NCBI RefSeq assembly: GCF_004569635.1
Contig: NZ_SPOZ01000003.1
Coordinates: forward strand, 1-64,000
Direction: 5' to 3'
DNA from: Streptococcus sp. LYSM12
GTDB lineage: Bacteria > Bacillota > Bacilli > Lactobacillales > Streptococcaceae
DNA length: 64,000 nucleotides
Shown: piece after piece, positions 1-8,337 of the stretch
How the letters are laid out: each line of letters starts with the position of its first letter
Position numbering within the stretch: position 1 is the first letter of the stretch
Position numbers and translations under genes: made by a program
The notes under the pieces: model-generated
What the model saw: the letters and a program-made list of their open reading frames with translations, nothing else
Told to the model about the DNA's origin: nothing
The model's database searches: none

Positions 1-2
1 AT

Positions 3-938
3 TTCTGTGAAATAGCTCCAAAAGCAAATGGTGGGACAGTCTATGCGAGTGAGGTGACGTTTACCCCAGGTCAAACTTCAGCCGCTCAAGATTTCAAGAA
101 TAACCTTGAGAAACAGTATGGATTTGATAGTGAGACAACTGATATTATGTGGAAACTCTATCAAAATATAAAAAACGTTGAGGGTAAAAATGCGGATTAT
201 GTCTTTAATCGTTTAGTTGGTGGGGTTAGCTATCAAGGATTACTATGGTCTGAGACAGCTGGACAAGGTTATACTAAATCAGAGATTATGAAAAAGTATA
301 GTTTGACTTTTGAGGAATATGCTCGTTTGCATAGGCAATTAATGTTACAACACGGATTATCAGGTGTTGATAGACAGGAGTATCAGGGAGACGGTGCAGT
401 TCAATCAGTAGTTGAAAATTATAAAAATCAAGGTATTACGATAAGTGCTGAAGAGGTACAATATGGTATTGAAAATATGATAGGAAAAAATGATTTTACT
501 CATCAAAGTATTACGATTGCAACCCACTTATATGATAAGCCGAGAATGGCTGATATGATTGGAAAACTTAATGGTAAAAAGGGACAGGAAAATCGCACCT
601 TTACGAATGAATTGTCAGGTTGGCGAGGAGATGTGACAGGTCAAGCTTTGGCAAAACCTAGCCAAGGAGTAGATGATTATCAAGCAGATTTGGATGCCGT
701 TAATATTGTCTGGTTAATGCAACAAGGTGGATTGAGTTATGCTGGAGCAAGCAGTGAATATTACTACATGTTGTCTAATACCAACATAACCCGAGAAAAA
801 TTGTTCAATCAGTCTGTTGGTATTGACTATGTAAGAAATGAATTATTGACTGCCGAAAAGGCTAGCAGTATGGAGGAATTACGGTTCAAGAATCCTGTAG
901 CATATGACTTTATTCTAAAATTAGAGGCTGGTAAATAG
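3..938 (+). CDS. C-terminal part of a large secreted/polymorphic toxin-like protein (5' end outside window)
   Basis: The reading frame is open from base 3 with no stop, so the GTG at 54 is unlikely to be the real start and the gene continues upstream of the window. The visible part is about 311 residues, soluble, without membrane segments. A conserved-looking block near the end reads NELSGWRGDV followed by an acidic DDYQADLDAVN stretch, but I cannot assign a family. It ends 14 bases before a membrane-anchored small gene and stands at the head of an array of Rhs tip/immunity modules. By position it is most likely the toxin tip of the full-length parent protein, which is an inference from context. 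No catalytic residues can be named with confidence. Confidence 0.55.
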   Translation, partial: FCEIAPKANGGTVYASEVTFTPGQTSAAQDFKNNLEKQYGFDSETTDIMWKLYQNIKNVEGKNADYVFNRLVGGVSYQGLLWSETAGQGYTKSEIMKKYSLTFEEYARLHRQLMLQHGLSGVDRQEYQGDGAVQSVVENYKNQGITISAEEVQYGIENMIGKNDFTHQSITIATHLYDKPRMADMIGKLNGKKGQENRTFTNELSGWRGDVTGQALAKPSQGVDDYQADLDAVNIVWLMQQGGLSYAGASSEYYYMLSNTNITREKLFNQSVGIDYVRNELLTAEKASSMEELRFKNPVAYDFILKLEAGK

Positions 939-952
939 TCTAGGAGGTAACA

Positions 953-1543
953 TTGAAATACTTGAAGATAATAATAGGTTTTTTATCTATTCCTGTAATG
1001 GTGATAGTAGGTTGGTATATGGTTACATATACTAGCCTAAAAAACCCGATAGATGAAATGATTTATTCAGAAATTACTCGTTTTAAGATTGTTGGTGTAC
1101 CGGAATATAGTTATGTGGTAAATAGTCCTGTATCGTATGATGTTACTGATAATAATCATTTTACAATTTTAAATTATAGGTTAAAAAATTTAAATAAAAA
1201 TGAATCTGCATATATTTATATAGATGATTTGAAAAAGTTTATTTTTACATATCAGTTTAATTTAATTGACAACAAAGTATTAATTATTGAATATTCTTAT
1301 CAATTAGCTGATATAGAGAAAACGATTTATATAAAAGACGAGAACAATATTAGAATCGCTGAATATGATAATATATTGAAATTATTATCGGAAAATAATC
1401 TTAACAAAGAGTGGCTTAGGAATAGGTCTAATTTTGTTTTTCATGATATGTTATTACAGCCTTGGTTTGAAAAAGGTAGTCAGCGTTATTCTTTTGAAGA
1501 TTTAGGAAATTTGAAGATAGAAGAATCAGAGTTACTGAAATAA
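953..1543 (+). CDS. Membrane-anchored hypothetical protein, candidate immunity protein
   Basis: A 196-residue protein starting at TTG 953, chosen because a perfect AGGAGG lies 6 bases upstream and no better start follows. Residues about 5-27 form one hydrophobic helix, with the rest predicted outside the cytoplasm and rich in Tyr, Asn and Ile. The gene is AT-rich compared with the housekeeping genes further on, as is usual for immunity genes. It follows the upstream toxin-like frame with only a 14-base gap, the standard toxin-immunity order. A membrane-anchored immunity protein would suit a toxin acting at the envelope. The function is inferred from position only. Confidence 0.5.
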   Translation: MKYLKIIIGFLSIPVMVIVGWYMVTYTSLKNPIDEMIYSEITRFKIVGVPEYSYVVNSPVSYDVTDNNHFTILNYRLKNLNKNESAYIYIDDLKKFIFTYQFNLIDNKVLIIEYSYQLADIEKTIYIKDENNIRIAEYDNILKLLSENNLNKEWLRNRSNFVFHDMLLQPWFEKGSQRYSFEDLGNLKIEESELLK

Positions 1544-1625
1544 TTGTAAGTCGTTGTGCTTTATACTTGATAGAGTGATTGCTATGAAAAATATATTATA
1601 GATAACTTGATGAAAGTGGTATATT

Positions 1626-1764
1626 CGTGGTGCTGTAGGCGATTGAGCTAGTCAGCGAGGACTTTGAAAACGCTGGATACGATGTATCGTTTTCCGTCCT
1701 CTCTTGCCTAGCTCCCCGCCCACCTATGGAGTTATCCTCCATAGGTGTTTTTGACATCACCACG
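1626..1764 (+). repeat. Structured 139-bp element, copy 1, with nested hairpins
   Basis: The ends are inverted (CGTGGTG at 1626, CACCACG at 1758). Inside are two hairpin arms. Arm 1 pairs GAGCTAG (1645) with CTAGCTC (1708), GAGGAC (1657) with GTCCTC (1696) and GAAAACG (1666) with CGTTTTC (1688). Arm 2 is a perfect 11-bp stem (1721-1731 with 1737-1747) and a 5-base loop followed by TTTTT, so it could also terminate transcription of the gene before it. A second copy lies at 9677-9819. Both sit between a candidate immunity gene and the next Rhs module. It could be a structured RNA, a small palindromic mobile element or a recombination site. Confidence 0.6.
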
Positions 1765-1876
1765 GGAATTATCTAGTTTGTCATAAAAGTATAACAAGGG
1801 AAGTAAGTTTGCCTTATCTATTTATTCGTAACACAAGATATAAAATAGAGTATAGATAAATTTTTTTATAAAAACA

Positions 1877-1885
1877 TGCTATAAT
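1877..1885 (+). promoter_or_regulatory. Possible extended -10 promoter before Rhs module A
   Basis: TGCTATAAT is a good extended -10 sequence 27 bases upstream of the GTG at 1912. No clear -35 is present, though an AT-rich tract precedes it. The equivalent spot before module D (about 9934) has degraded to CATGAT. Confidence 0.3.
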
Positions 1886-1911
1886 AGAACTGTTTAATAT
1901 AGTGTTATCGG

Positions 1912-4389
1912 GTGCATACTGAGTTTCTCCAAATCAACGACCGTCAGGATACCTACACTTATGACCTGGCTGGCAACAAGCTGACCAGCACAGAAGAAGT
2001 GGACGGTAAGGAAGAAAAGACTACCTATACTTATGATGATAACAACCGCCTGACTAAATTGGAGAACAAGGACGGCACTACCACCTATAGCTATGACAGG
2101 AACGGCAACCGCATTTCTTCCAAAAAGAATGATGAGCAGCTAGACTATATCTATGACACGGAGAACCGTCTCTTAGCTGTGAAAGACAAACAAGGTCTTC
2201 TCCTGGCTGCCCTCTATGATGGGGACGATAACCGAGTCTTTACCGCCAGCCGCAAGGAGGGCAGGCATACCTATCCGCTCTTCAAACGCGAGGAGAAGAA
2301 GAAATCTCCTTACACTGCGGAGCATAGCCTCTTCTGGTATGGCTTTAGCCAGAATGTTCTTCAGTCGCTTTCTACCTTACCACAGACCGTTGGGACTATC
2401 TGGCATGATATTTTCGACGATGTCTCCACCGCCTACCACCAGAAAGTGGCGAAAGACAGAGCTAATAGTGAGGGGCTTGTCATCAACCCACCAGACTTAG
2501 GAAATCTCCCTGGTGAGGGAGACGTGACCTACGCTTCTCAAGTGAAAGAAGTTCTTATCCCTTACACCACGAGAGAAGACACATTCAACTATTATGAGGA
2601 GCGCAACTACGTTAACGATGTCAATCGGGCACATACCGAAGTTCTCCAGACCTATGACCGTGAGTTAAACGCCAAGGAAACCTACACCTATGGTCAGGGT
2701 AGAACGTCTTACCTGAATCATGAAACAGGAGACCACTATCACTACCTAAGCAACCAAGCAGGATCCGTAACAGGCTTGACCAAGGAGGGAGTAGCAGTTG
2801 CTTCAAGCAGCTATAGTCTTTACGGATTAACCAAGCAGTCAACAGATGAAACAGGCAATCCATTTGCCTACAATGGGGAAGCAAGGGACATCACAGGACT
2901 TGACTATCTGCGAGCAAGATACTATGATAGCAGGGCTGGGACGTTCTTAACCGAGGATAGCTATGCGGGTCAAGCAACAGACCCCCTCAGTCAGAACCGC
3001 TATGCCTATGTCCATAACAATCCGGTGAATTACACCGACCCGAGTGGACACTTCTGGAACAAGCTATGGAAAGGTGCTAAGAAATTCGGCAATAACTTGT
3101 GGAATGGTGCTAAGAAACTCTATCACAAGGCTGAGAGATTTGTAGGGAATCTCTCGAATGCGGGTCAGAATTTGGCTAGCCATTCGTTGAATAAGCTGAC
3201 GGAGTTTATTTCTGGTGGAAGTCGGGGAGGTAGTCAGATACAACCTGCACGATCCTTTACAAGACCATCTATAGGAAGCCAACCCCATTCAACGTATGAT
3301 TGGGTAACTGGAAAGGCATATCAGCCTCATTATACGGCTGTGAATCGTTGGCAAGAAGCACGAGTAAGTGGTCTATCTACGCATCATTGGGGAACTTCGC
3401 AGACCCGAGAAGCCCAGAATATCGATCGCAACTGGACGAAAGCCCTAGAAGAAACGATACGGCATGTCTGCAATCCGAGGACAACCAAGGCAAGGGATAA
3501 GGGTTCTACCCCGAAACCGATTAGCTTTGGAGGTGGAGGTGTTGCTAGCTGGGAGGGTCCATCTGGCTCAAGCTCCCGCTATCAGCCGAATGTTTCTGCT
3601 CCATCGAAAGGGAACAACAGTAGTACTAAAGGCATCAATAGTTCAAATTATGGGGTGAATCTAGGAGGTGTTGCCAGCTGGGATGGTACGGCAGGTTCAA
3701 GCTCTCGCTATCAGCCAAAATCTACATCTAAACCGAAAGAGTTGACTGAGAAAGAGATAGCAGCAAGAAGAGCAGAGGGGAAAAAACTCCTCAAGATACT
3801 TGGCGGAGAGCTCAGTGGCTGGTATAGTGCCAAACGTCTTTGGACAGGGAAAGACCCTGTAACAGGAGAAACGGCGAATCGTTGGTTTGCGGCAGGCGAA
3901 CTTGGTTTTGATCTGGCTAGTTATATGATTTTGTTTGCCAAAGCCGGAAAAGCTATCAAGGCAGCCCAGACAGCAGGTAAAGTGATTGATACGATAGATA
4001 ATGTCAGTGACGCATCGAAAGCCTTGAAAGCTGTGGATACTGTTGATGATACTAAAGATGCTCTGAAAGTTGCAGAAGCTGTGGATGATGTGTCAGATGT
4101 GTCGAAAGGATATACGCCTCCTAAAGGAGGCGGAGGGACTACATCAACCATAAAGATTGGAGATAAGACTATCAATTTTGGTCATGGAGGAAGACATTTA
4201 GAAGGAACAGGATATACGGTACCAGATATTAGTAAAGCTATTGCGGATGATCTTATTAGTAATCCTCTAAAAATTGGAGAGTATAGAGTGAAGGATATTG
4301 TCATAGATGGTACAGTATTTAGATATAAAGCTAAGGCATTAGATAACAATTTAATAAACGTAGGAACATTCTATCCTATTTCAAAATAG
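1912..4389 (+). CDS. Orphan Rhs/YD-repeat protein A with BECR-like toxin tip
   Basis: Residues about 10-75 contain YD repeats (YTYDLAGNK, YSYDRNGNR). The conserved Rhs core follows, with the LRARYYDSRAG signature near residue 335, and ends with NYTDPSGH at about 372-380. The rest is a variable tail with two near-identical GGVAS(W)-to-SSSRYQP repeats (residues about 540 and 580), an Ala-rich helix, and a final about 70-residue tip beginning at the HGGRH motif. His/Arg-rich short C-terminal domains of this kind are typical of BECR-fold RNases, but the family call is an inference. The GTG start lacks a good ribosome site, and the first residues (HTEFLQ) look like a joined fragment of another part of the core. 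A complete Rhs would be far longer, so this is an orphan module. Confidence 0.7.
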   Translation: MHTEFLQINDRQDTYTYDLAGNKLTSTEEVDGKEEKTTYTYDDNNRLTKLENKDGTTTYSYDRNGNRISSKKNDEQLDYIYDTENRLLAVKDKQGLLLAALYDGDDNRVFTASRKEGRHTYPLFKREEKKKSPYTAEHSLFWYGFSQNVLQSLSTLPQTVGTIWHDIFDDVSTAYHQKVAKDRANSEGLVINPPDLGNLPGEGDVTYASQVKEVLIPYTTREDTFNYYEERNYVNDVNRAHTEVLQTYDRELNAKETYTYGQGRTSYLNHETGDHYHYLSNQAGSVTGLTKEGVAVASSSYSLYGLTKQSTDETGNPFAYNGEARDITGLDYLRARYYDSRAGTFLTEDSYAGQATDPLSQNRYAYVHNNPVNYTDPSGHFWNKLWKGAKKFGNNLWNGAKKLYHKAERFVGNLSNAGQNLASHSLNKLTEFISGGSRGGSQIQPARSFTRPSIGSQPHSTYDWVTGKAYQPHYTAVNRWQEARVSGLSTHHWGTSQTREAQNIDRNWTKALEETIRHVCNPRTTKARDKGSTPKPISFGGGGVASWEGPSGSSSRYQPNVSAPSKGNNSSTKGINSSNYGVNLGGVASWDGTAGSSSRYQPKSTSKPKELTEKEIAARRAEGKKLLKILGGELSGWYSAKRLWTGKDPVTGETANRWFAAGELGFDLASYMILFAKAGKAIKAAQTAGKVIDTIDNVSDASKALKAVDTVDDTKDALKVAEAVDDVSDVSKGYTPPKGGGGTTSTIKIGDKTINFGHGGRHLEGTGYTVPDISKAIADDLISNPLKIGEYRVKDIVIDGTVFRYKAKALDNNLINVGTFYPISK

Positions 4390-4403
4390 AAAGAGAATTT
4401 ATT

Positions 4404-4784
4404 ATGTCTAGAAAATTAAATCAACTAGAACTGACGTGGTTTAAATTATTGCTAAAACCCTTTTTTGATGGGAAGGAAATTATTGCCACACAACTAAGGG
4501 AAGCTGTAGTTATTTCTGAAATTTCGGAGCCAATTATCTCTTTAAAATTACAAACAACATCAAATGTTGTATTTCCGTACGAGGAGAGAGTTCCTGCACA
4601 GATGTTAGTTTTTCAACCTGATGGAGATAGTGTTGATTTTCTTCTACATGTTGTCGATGGTTTTATTGATGAGCTAGAAGTCTATTCTACTAGTGGGAAG
4701 TCAATTAGTCCAAATAGTATTTTGCTAGAGGATATTAGGTATAATACTTTTTCTAAACCAGGTAGTTATTTTTATGATAATTAA
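4404..4784 (+). CDS. DUF6984-like candidate immunity protein for tip A
   Basis: A 126-residue soluble protein starting 14 bases after module A. The pattern of an N-terminal helix with KLNQLELTWFKLLL, a central ISLKLQT strand and an LLHVVDG...DELE segment recalls the DUF6984 family, often found beside polymorphic toxins. The assignment is from memory of the family. Position right behind the toxin tip supports an immunity role. Confidence 0.5.
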   Translation: MSRKLNQLELTWFKLLLKPFFDGKEIIATQLREAVVISEISEPIISLKLQTTSNVVFPYEERVPAQMLVFQPDGDSVDFLLHVVDGFIDELEVYSTSGKSISPNSILLEDIRYNTFSKPGSYFYDN

Positions 4785-4802
4785 AGAGTAATTTATGTAC
4801 AA

Positions 4803-4943
4803 ATGACAGATCCCAGATGGATGGGAACAGAAGGGTGGGTTAAGATGCAAAGAATTGTAACTTTATCGGATGGAACGAAAGTGGATATCCACTATGTTTA
4901 TAATAAATTGACGGGAGCATTTGATGATTTTAAATTTAAGTAA
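4803..4943 (+). pseudogene. Remnant (46 codons) of another toxin tip
   Basis: The frame ATG 4803 to TAA 4941-4943 encodes a fragment ending in HYVYNKLTGAFDDFKFK. Endings of this kind, with a WVKMQ segment before them, are common at the C-terminus of contact-dependent and Rhs nuclease tips. The rest of the toxin is missing. The next gene begins 9 bases later, so this is probably the stump of a displaced tip whose immunity gene was kept. Confidence 0.45.
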
Positions 4944-4952
4944 GGAGTGCAA

Positions 4953-5375
4953 ATGGATAATTTTTCTTTAGAAATTATTTGGCGTGATGATTGTGAAGAT
5001 TTATTAGAATTAAAAATTGATATCGTGACCGAATTTGTAACGATGTATCAATATTGTTATATTTCTTCCGTAGACTTATTAAATAATATGAAAAGTATTG
5101 AACGGCATATTGAAGGACAGAGCGAAACGAGAATCAATTTTGGAGAGATGACTGGACTATATACACCAAGCTTTTCCATGCTCTTGTACCCAAAAAAAGC
5201 GAATGATGATATGCTGGTGGAATTAGATTTAGAAATTGCGGACAATGATGAACGAAAGCACCGTTGTCAATTGTATGTGAAATCGAAGGCAGATTTTTGG
5301 AGAATTTTTTCAAATAATGTGGAAAAAATGGTCATAAATAATAGTTTGTCCAAAAGTATTCTTTCTCCGTATTAA
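4953..5375 (+). CDS. Hypothetical protein, probable orphan immunity protein
   Basis: A 140-residue acidic, soluble protein. ATG 4953 is preferred over the GTG at 4947, because AAGGAG at 4942-4947 overlaps the GTG and gives correct spacing for the ATG. It directly follows the tip remnant at 4803-4943 and has no intact toxin partner of its own here. Retained orphan immunity genes are known in Rhs and CDI arrays as protection against kin carrying the lost toxin. The family is not recognised. Confidence 0.5.
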   Translation: MDNFSLEIIWRDDCEDLLELKIDIVTEFVTMYQYCYISSVDLLNNMKSIERHIEGQSETRINFGEMTGLYTPSFSMLLYPKKANDDMLVELDLEIADNDERKHRCQLYVKSKADFWRIFSNNVEKMVINNSLSKSILSPY

Positions 5376-5425
5376 GTATGGAAGTTTATCGATAACAATT
5401 GTAATTATGATTTATTAAAGATAGT

Positions 5426-5500
5426 GACTATCTGACTAAGATAGAGAATAGGGAGGGTACCATTATCTATACCTACGATGGGAACGGCAACTGCATCTAG
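5426..5500 (+). pseudogene. Short Rhs YD-repeat fragment
   Basis: This frame reads DYLTKIENREG and then a YTYDGNGN YD repeat before TAG at 5498. It matches the YD-repeat part of module A. It has no start codon and is followed within 10 bases by the shared flank GAATTATTTAGTTTGT. It is a recombination scar. Confidence 0.55.
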
Positions 5501-5554
5501 CCTTGGAGAATTATTTAGTTTGTCGTAGTAAAGTACGATACGGAGAACCGTCTT

Positions 5555-7882
5555 TTGGTGGTCAAGGACAAGGATGGTCTTTTGATGGCTGCCCTCTATG
5601 ATGGGGACGATAATAGGGTATTTACCGCCAGTCATAAAGAGGGCCAACATACCTATCAACTCTTCAAACGTGAGGAGAAGAGGAAATCTCTATACACAGC
5701 ACCAGCTGGTGAGGAGAATAGTATCTTCTGGTATGGTTTCAGTCAGAACGTTCTACAGTCGCTCTCTACCTTGCCACAGACCATTGGGACTATCTGGCAC
5801 GATATCTTTGACGATGTTTCTACTGCTTACCACAAGAAAGTGGCGAAAGACAGAGCCAATGATGAGGGACTTGTCATCAACCCACCAGACTTAGGAAATC
5901 TCCCTGGCGAGGGTGATGTGACCTATGCCAGCCAAGTCAAGGAAGTTCTTATCCCTTACACCACGAGAGAAGACACATTCAACTATTATGAGGAACGCAA
6001 CTATGTCAATGATGTCAATCGGGCACATACCGAAGTTCTTCAGACCTATGACCGTGAGCTGAAAGCCAGTGAGACCTATACCTATGGACAGGGACGCCTT
6101 TCCTACCTCAATAATGAAACGGGCAAACACTACCACTACCTGACTAACCAAGCAGGTTCTGTGACAGGCTTGAGCAAGGACGGACAAGCCGTAGCGTCAA
6201 GCAGCTATACTCTTTACGGCTCAACCAAGCAGTCAACAGATGAGGCAGGCAATCCTTATGCCTACAATGGGGAAGCAAGGGACATCACAGGACTTGATTA
6301 CCTGCGTGCAAGATACTATGATAGCAGGGCTGGGACGTTCTTAACCGAGGATAGCTATGCGGGTCAAGCAACAGACCCCCTCAGTCAGAACCGCTACAGC
6401 TATGTCCATAATAATCCAGTTAACTATACTGACCCAAGTGGGCATGTCGCTTCTTCTCCGTTTACCATGCTTTTAGGTGGTGGGAAACCTCGATATACTC
6501 AACCAAGACCACTGATTAACTATGAGAATGGCACCCTCTATGCGCCTAATACACCTGAAAATAAGGCTCATCAAATCCGTCAGCAACAGACAGGTGTGTA
6601 TAGTTACACTTATGTCCCAACCTATGTTCCAACAGCTTCCGCTTATCAGTATATTCAGCAACAGGAATCACAAGTCAGAGCACAAGCCCATGCTCAAGCG
6701 ATCCGGTATCGTCAGCAGCAGATTCGAAATGAGTATGCACAATCAACCGGACACTATGGTACTCCTAAAACCCGTGAAGCAGCGAACCTTTTAAGAAACT
6801 GGGGCAAGGCTCTGAAAGAGACTTACACTCATGTGTGTCAGACAGCCGAGCGTGTCGGTAAGCAGACCATGAAGTCCTTGAAGAAAGTTGATTGGAAGAA
6901 AGTAGCGATTGTGGCGACAGCTACCGTAGCAGCCGTAGCCGTAACAGTGGTGACAGCAGGAGCAGCAGCCCCTGTGATTGCAGGAATGTTGGGAGTTAGT
7001 TCTTCCGCATTAGCACTGGGAACAGTAGGGGTGGGGACAACGCTTGCGATTGGAGTAGGAATAGGAGCTGTTAGTGGAGCAGCAGGTGGAGCAACTTATG
7101 GCTTGGTAGAGGGCTCTCTATCCAATAGAGGTTCTAAGACCATTGCCAAGAATACTTGGAATGGAGCTGTGAATGGCTTTACTTCAGGAGGCTTGACGGG
7201 AGGTTTCGGCAGTGTCCTTACAGGTAGCACAGCAGGTCTTTCCAATCCTCTACTCCGTTATGGGGCGGACACTGCTTCTGAAACGGTAGTGGACACCCTT
7301 GTGGATTCTGCGACAGGTGGCAATGTTACACTTACTAGTATTGGAACCAATCTTGTACTTAATGCGGTTTCGGAGGGTGTATCAGCTAGAACTGTTAAGA
7401 GTGGAAAAATAGATATTAATACAGGCAAGCCTAGGAGTAGTGATAAATCGGTCAGTGGAACCTATACCAATGCTATAGATATAGATTCAAAAGTCACAGT
7501 AATTGATAAAGAAACTCTACCTTCTTTTATTCAAGCTAGTTTTGAAGGGAGTCAGTATAAAACTGTGAGAACCGATGAAGATATGCTAGTTTATAGAGTT
7601 TTTGGAGGTAAGGCTCATAAAAATGGTTCATTTGCAACAAGTAGTCCAGCAGTAAATAGAATACAAAGTAAAATTGATAGTGCTTTATTACCACAGTGGG
7701 GAAATAGTAGAACTCATGAGGCTGAAATTTTAATTCCTAAAGGTACGATATTGAATGTTGGTAAAGTTGAAAAACAAATGACTTTGAGTGGAACGCTATT
7801 ATCAGGGGGAGTAGATCAAATATTACTACCTCAAAATTGGGATGTTAATTGGATAAAAAATATTAGAGAGGTAAGGCCGTAA
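5555..7882 (+). CDS. Orphan Rhs protein B with ADP-ribosyltransferase-like tip
   Basis: The Rhs homology begins at about 5536 (DTENRLL) in an open frame that lacks ATG or a ribosome site; TTG 5555 is only the first possible start. The core ends at DPSGH near residue 295. The tail has a Gln-rich linker, then a long Ala/Val/Gly hydrophobic region (about 447-530) that could form membrane helices, as in many pre-toxin domains. The last about 120 residues contain YRVFGGKA, GSFAT and GGVDQILLP, which resemble a divergent ADP-ribosyltransferase, but the catalytic Glu is not obvious. It overlaps the next gene by one base. Poor start signals suggest a silent or translationally coupled module. Confidence 0.6.
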   Translation: MVVKDKDGLLMAALYDGDDNRVFTASHKEGQHTYQLFKREEKRKSLYTAPAGEENSIFWYGFSQNVLQSLSTLPQTIGTIWHDIFDDVSTAYHKKVAKDRANDEGLVINPPDLGNLPGEGDVTYASQVKEVLIPYTTREDTFNYYEERNYVNDVNRAHTEVLQTYDRELKASETYTYGQGRLSYLNNETGKHYHYLTNQAGSVTGLSKDGQAVASSSYTLYGSTKQSTDEAGNPYAYNGEARDITGLDYLRARYYDSRAGTFLTEDSYAGQATDPLSQNRYSYVHNNPVNYTDPSGHVASSPFTMLLGGGKPRYTQPRPLINYENGTLYAPNTPENKAHQIRQQQTGVYSYTYVPTYVPTASAYQYIQQQESQVRAQAHAQAIRYRQQQIRNEYAQSTGHYGTPKTREAANLLRNWGKALKETYTHVCQTAERVGKQTMKSLKKVDWKKVAIVATATVAAVAVTVVTAGAAAPVIAGMLGVSSSALALGTVGVGTTLAIGVGIGAVSGAAGGATYGLVEGSLSNRGSKTIAKNTWNGAVNGFTSGGLTGGFGSVLTGSTAGLSNPLLRYGADTASETVVDTLVDSATGGNVTLTSIGTNLVLNAVSEGVSARTVKSGKIDINTGKPRSSDKSVSGTYTNAIDIDSKVTVIDKETLPSFIQASFEGSQYKTVRTDEDMLVYRVFGGKAHKNGSFATSSPAVNRIQSKIDSALLPQWGNSRTHEAEILIPKGTILNVGKVEKQMTLSGTLLSGGVDQILLPQNWDVNWIKNIREVRP

Positions 7883-8151
7883 TGATAGCATCTAGGCAAT
7901 TATTAAGACAGATTACTAAAGTGATTAATTTATTAAACAATATGGATAATACTTCTTCTACCATAAAGTTACTGTTGAAAAAATATTTAATGATTGAACA
8001 GAAATTAAAATCTAATAATATAAATAAAAATGATAGCTTAATAGGTAGTACAAGAGCTTACTTAGATAGTTTCAGTGATTATAATAATCCCATTTTGGTA
8101 GAGATGGATAAGGCGGAAAAATTACTTGAAAGTTTTAAAGATAGTATCTGA
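7882..8151 (+). CDS. Small helical protein, candidate immunity protein for tip B
   Basis: An 89-residue, Lys/Leu/Asn-rich protein predicted to be all helical. Its ATG overlaps the stop of module B (TAATG), so the two are translationally coupled. Position and size fit an immunity protein. No family recognised. Confidence 0.5.
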   Translation: MIASRQLLRQITKVINLLNNMDNTSSTIKLLLKKYLMIEQKLKSNNINKNDSLIGSTRAYLDSFSDYNNPILVEMDKAEKLLESFKDSI

Positions 8152-8337
8152 TTTTAATTAGTTATTACTACAAGGGAATATAGTTGCCTTATTCTATTCG
8201 TATAAGAAACCTAAAAAATAAGTTATGAAATAAATTTTTTCTTTAAAAATGAACACTAACGAGAACACACCGAGGTTCTCCAGACCTATGACCGTGAGCT
8301 GAAAGCTTGTGAGACTTACACTTACGGACAGGGTAGA

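Noticed and set aside
2216-2500. Second-frame ORFs in Rhs modules (also 5598-5894 and 10057-10395)
   Set aside because: They recur in each module because the core sequence is conserved; no starts or independent codon use.
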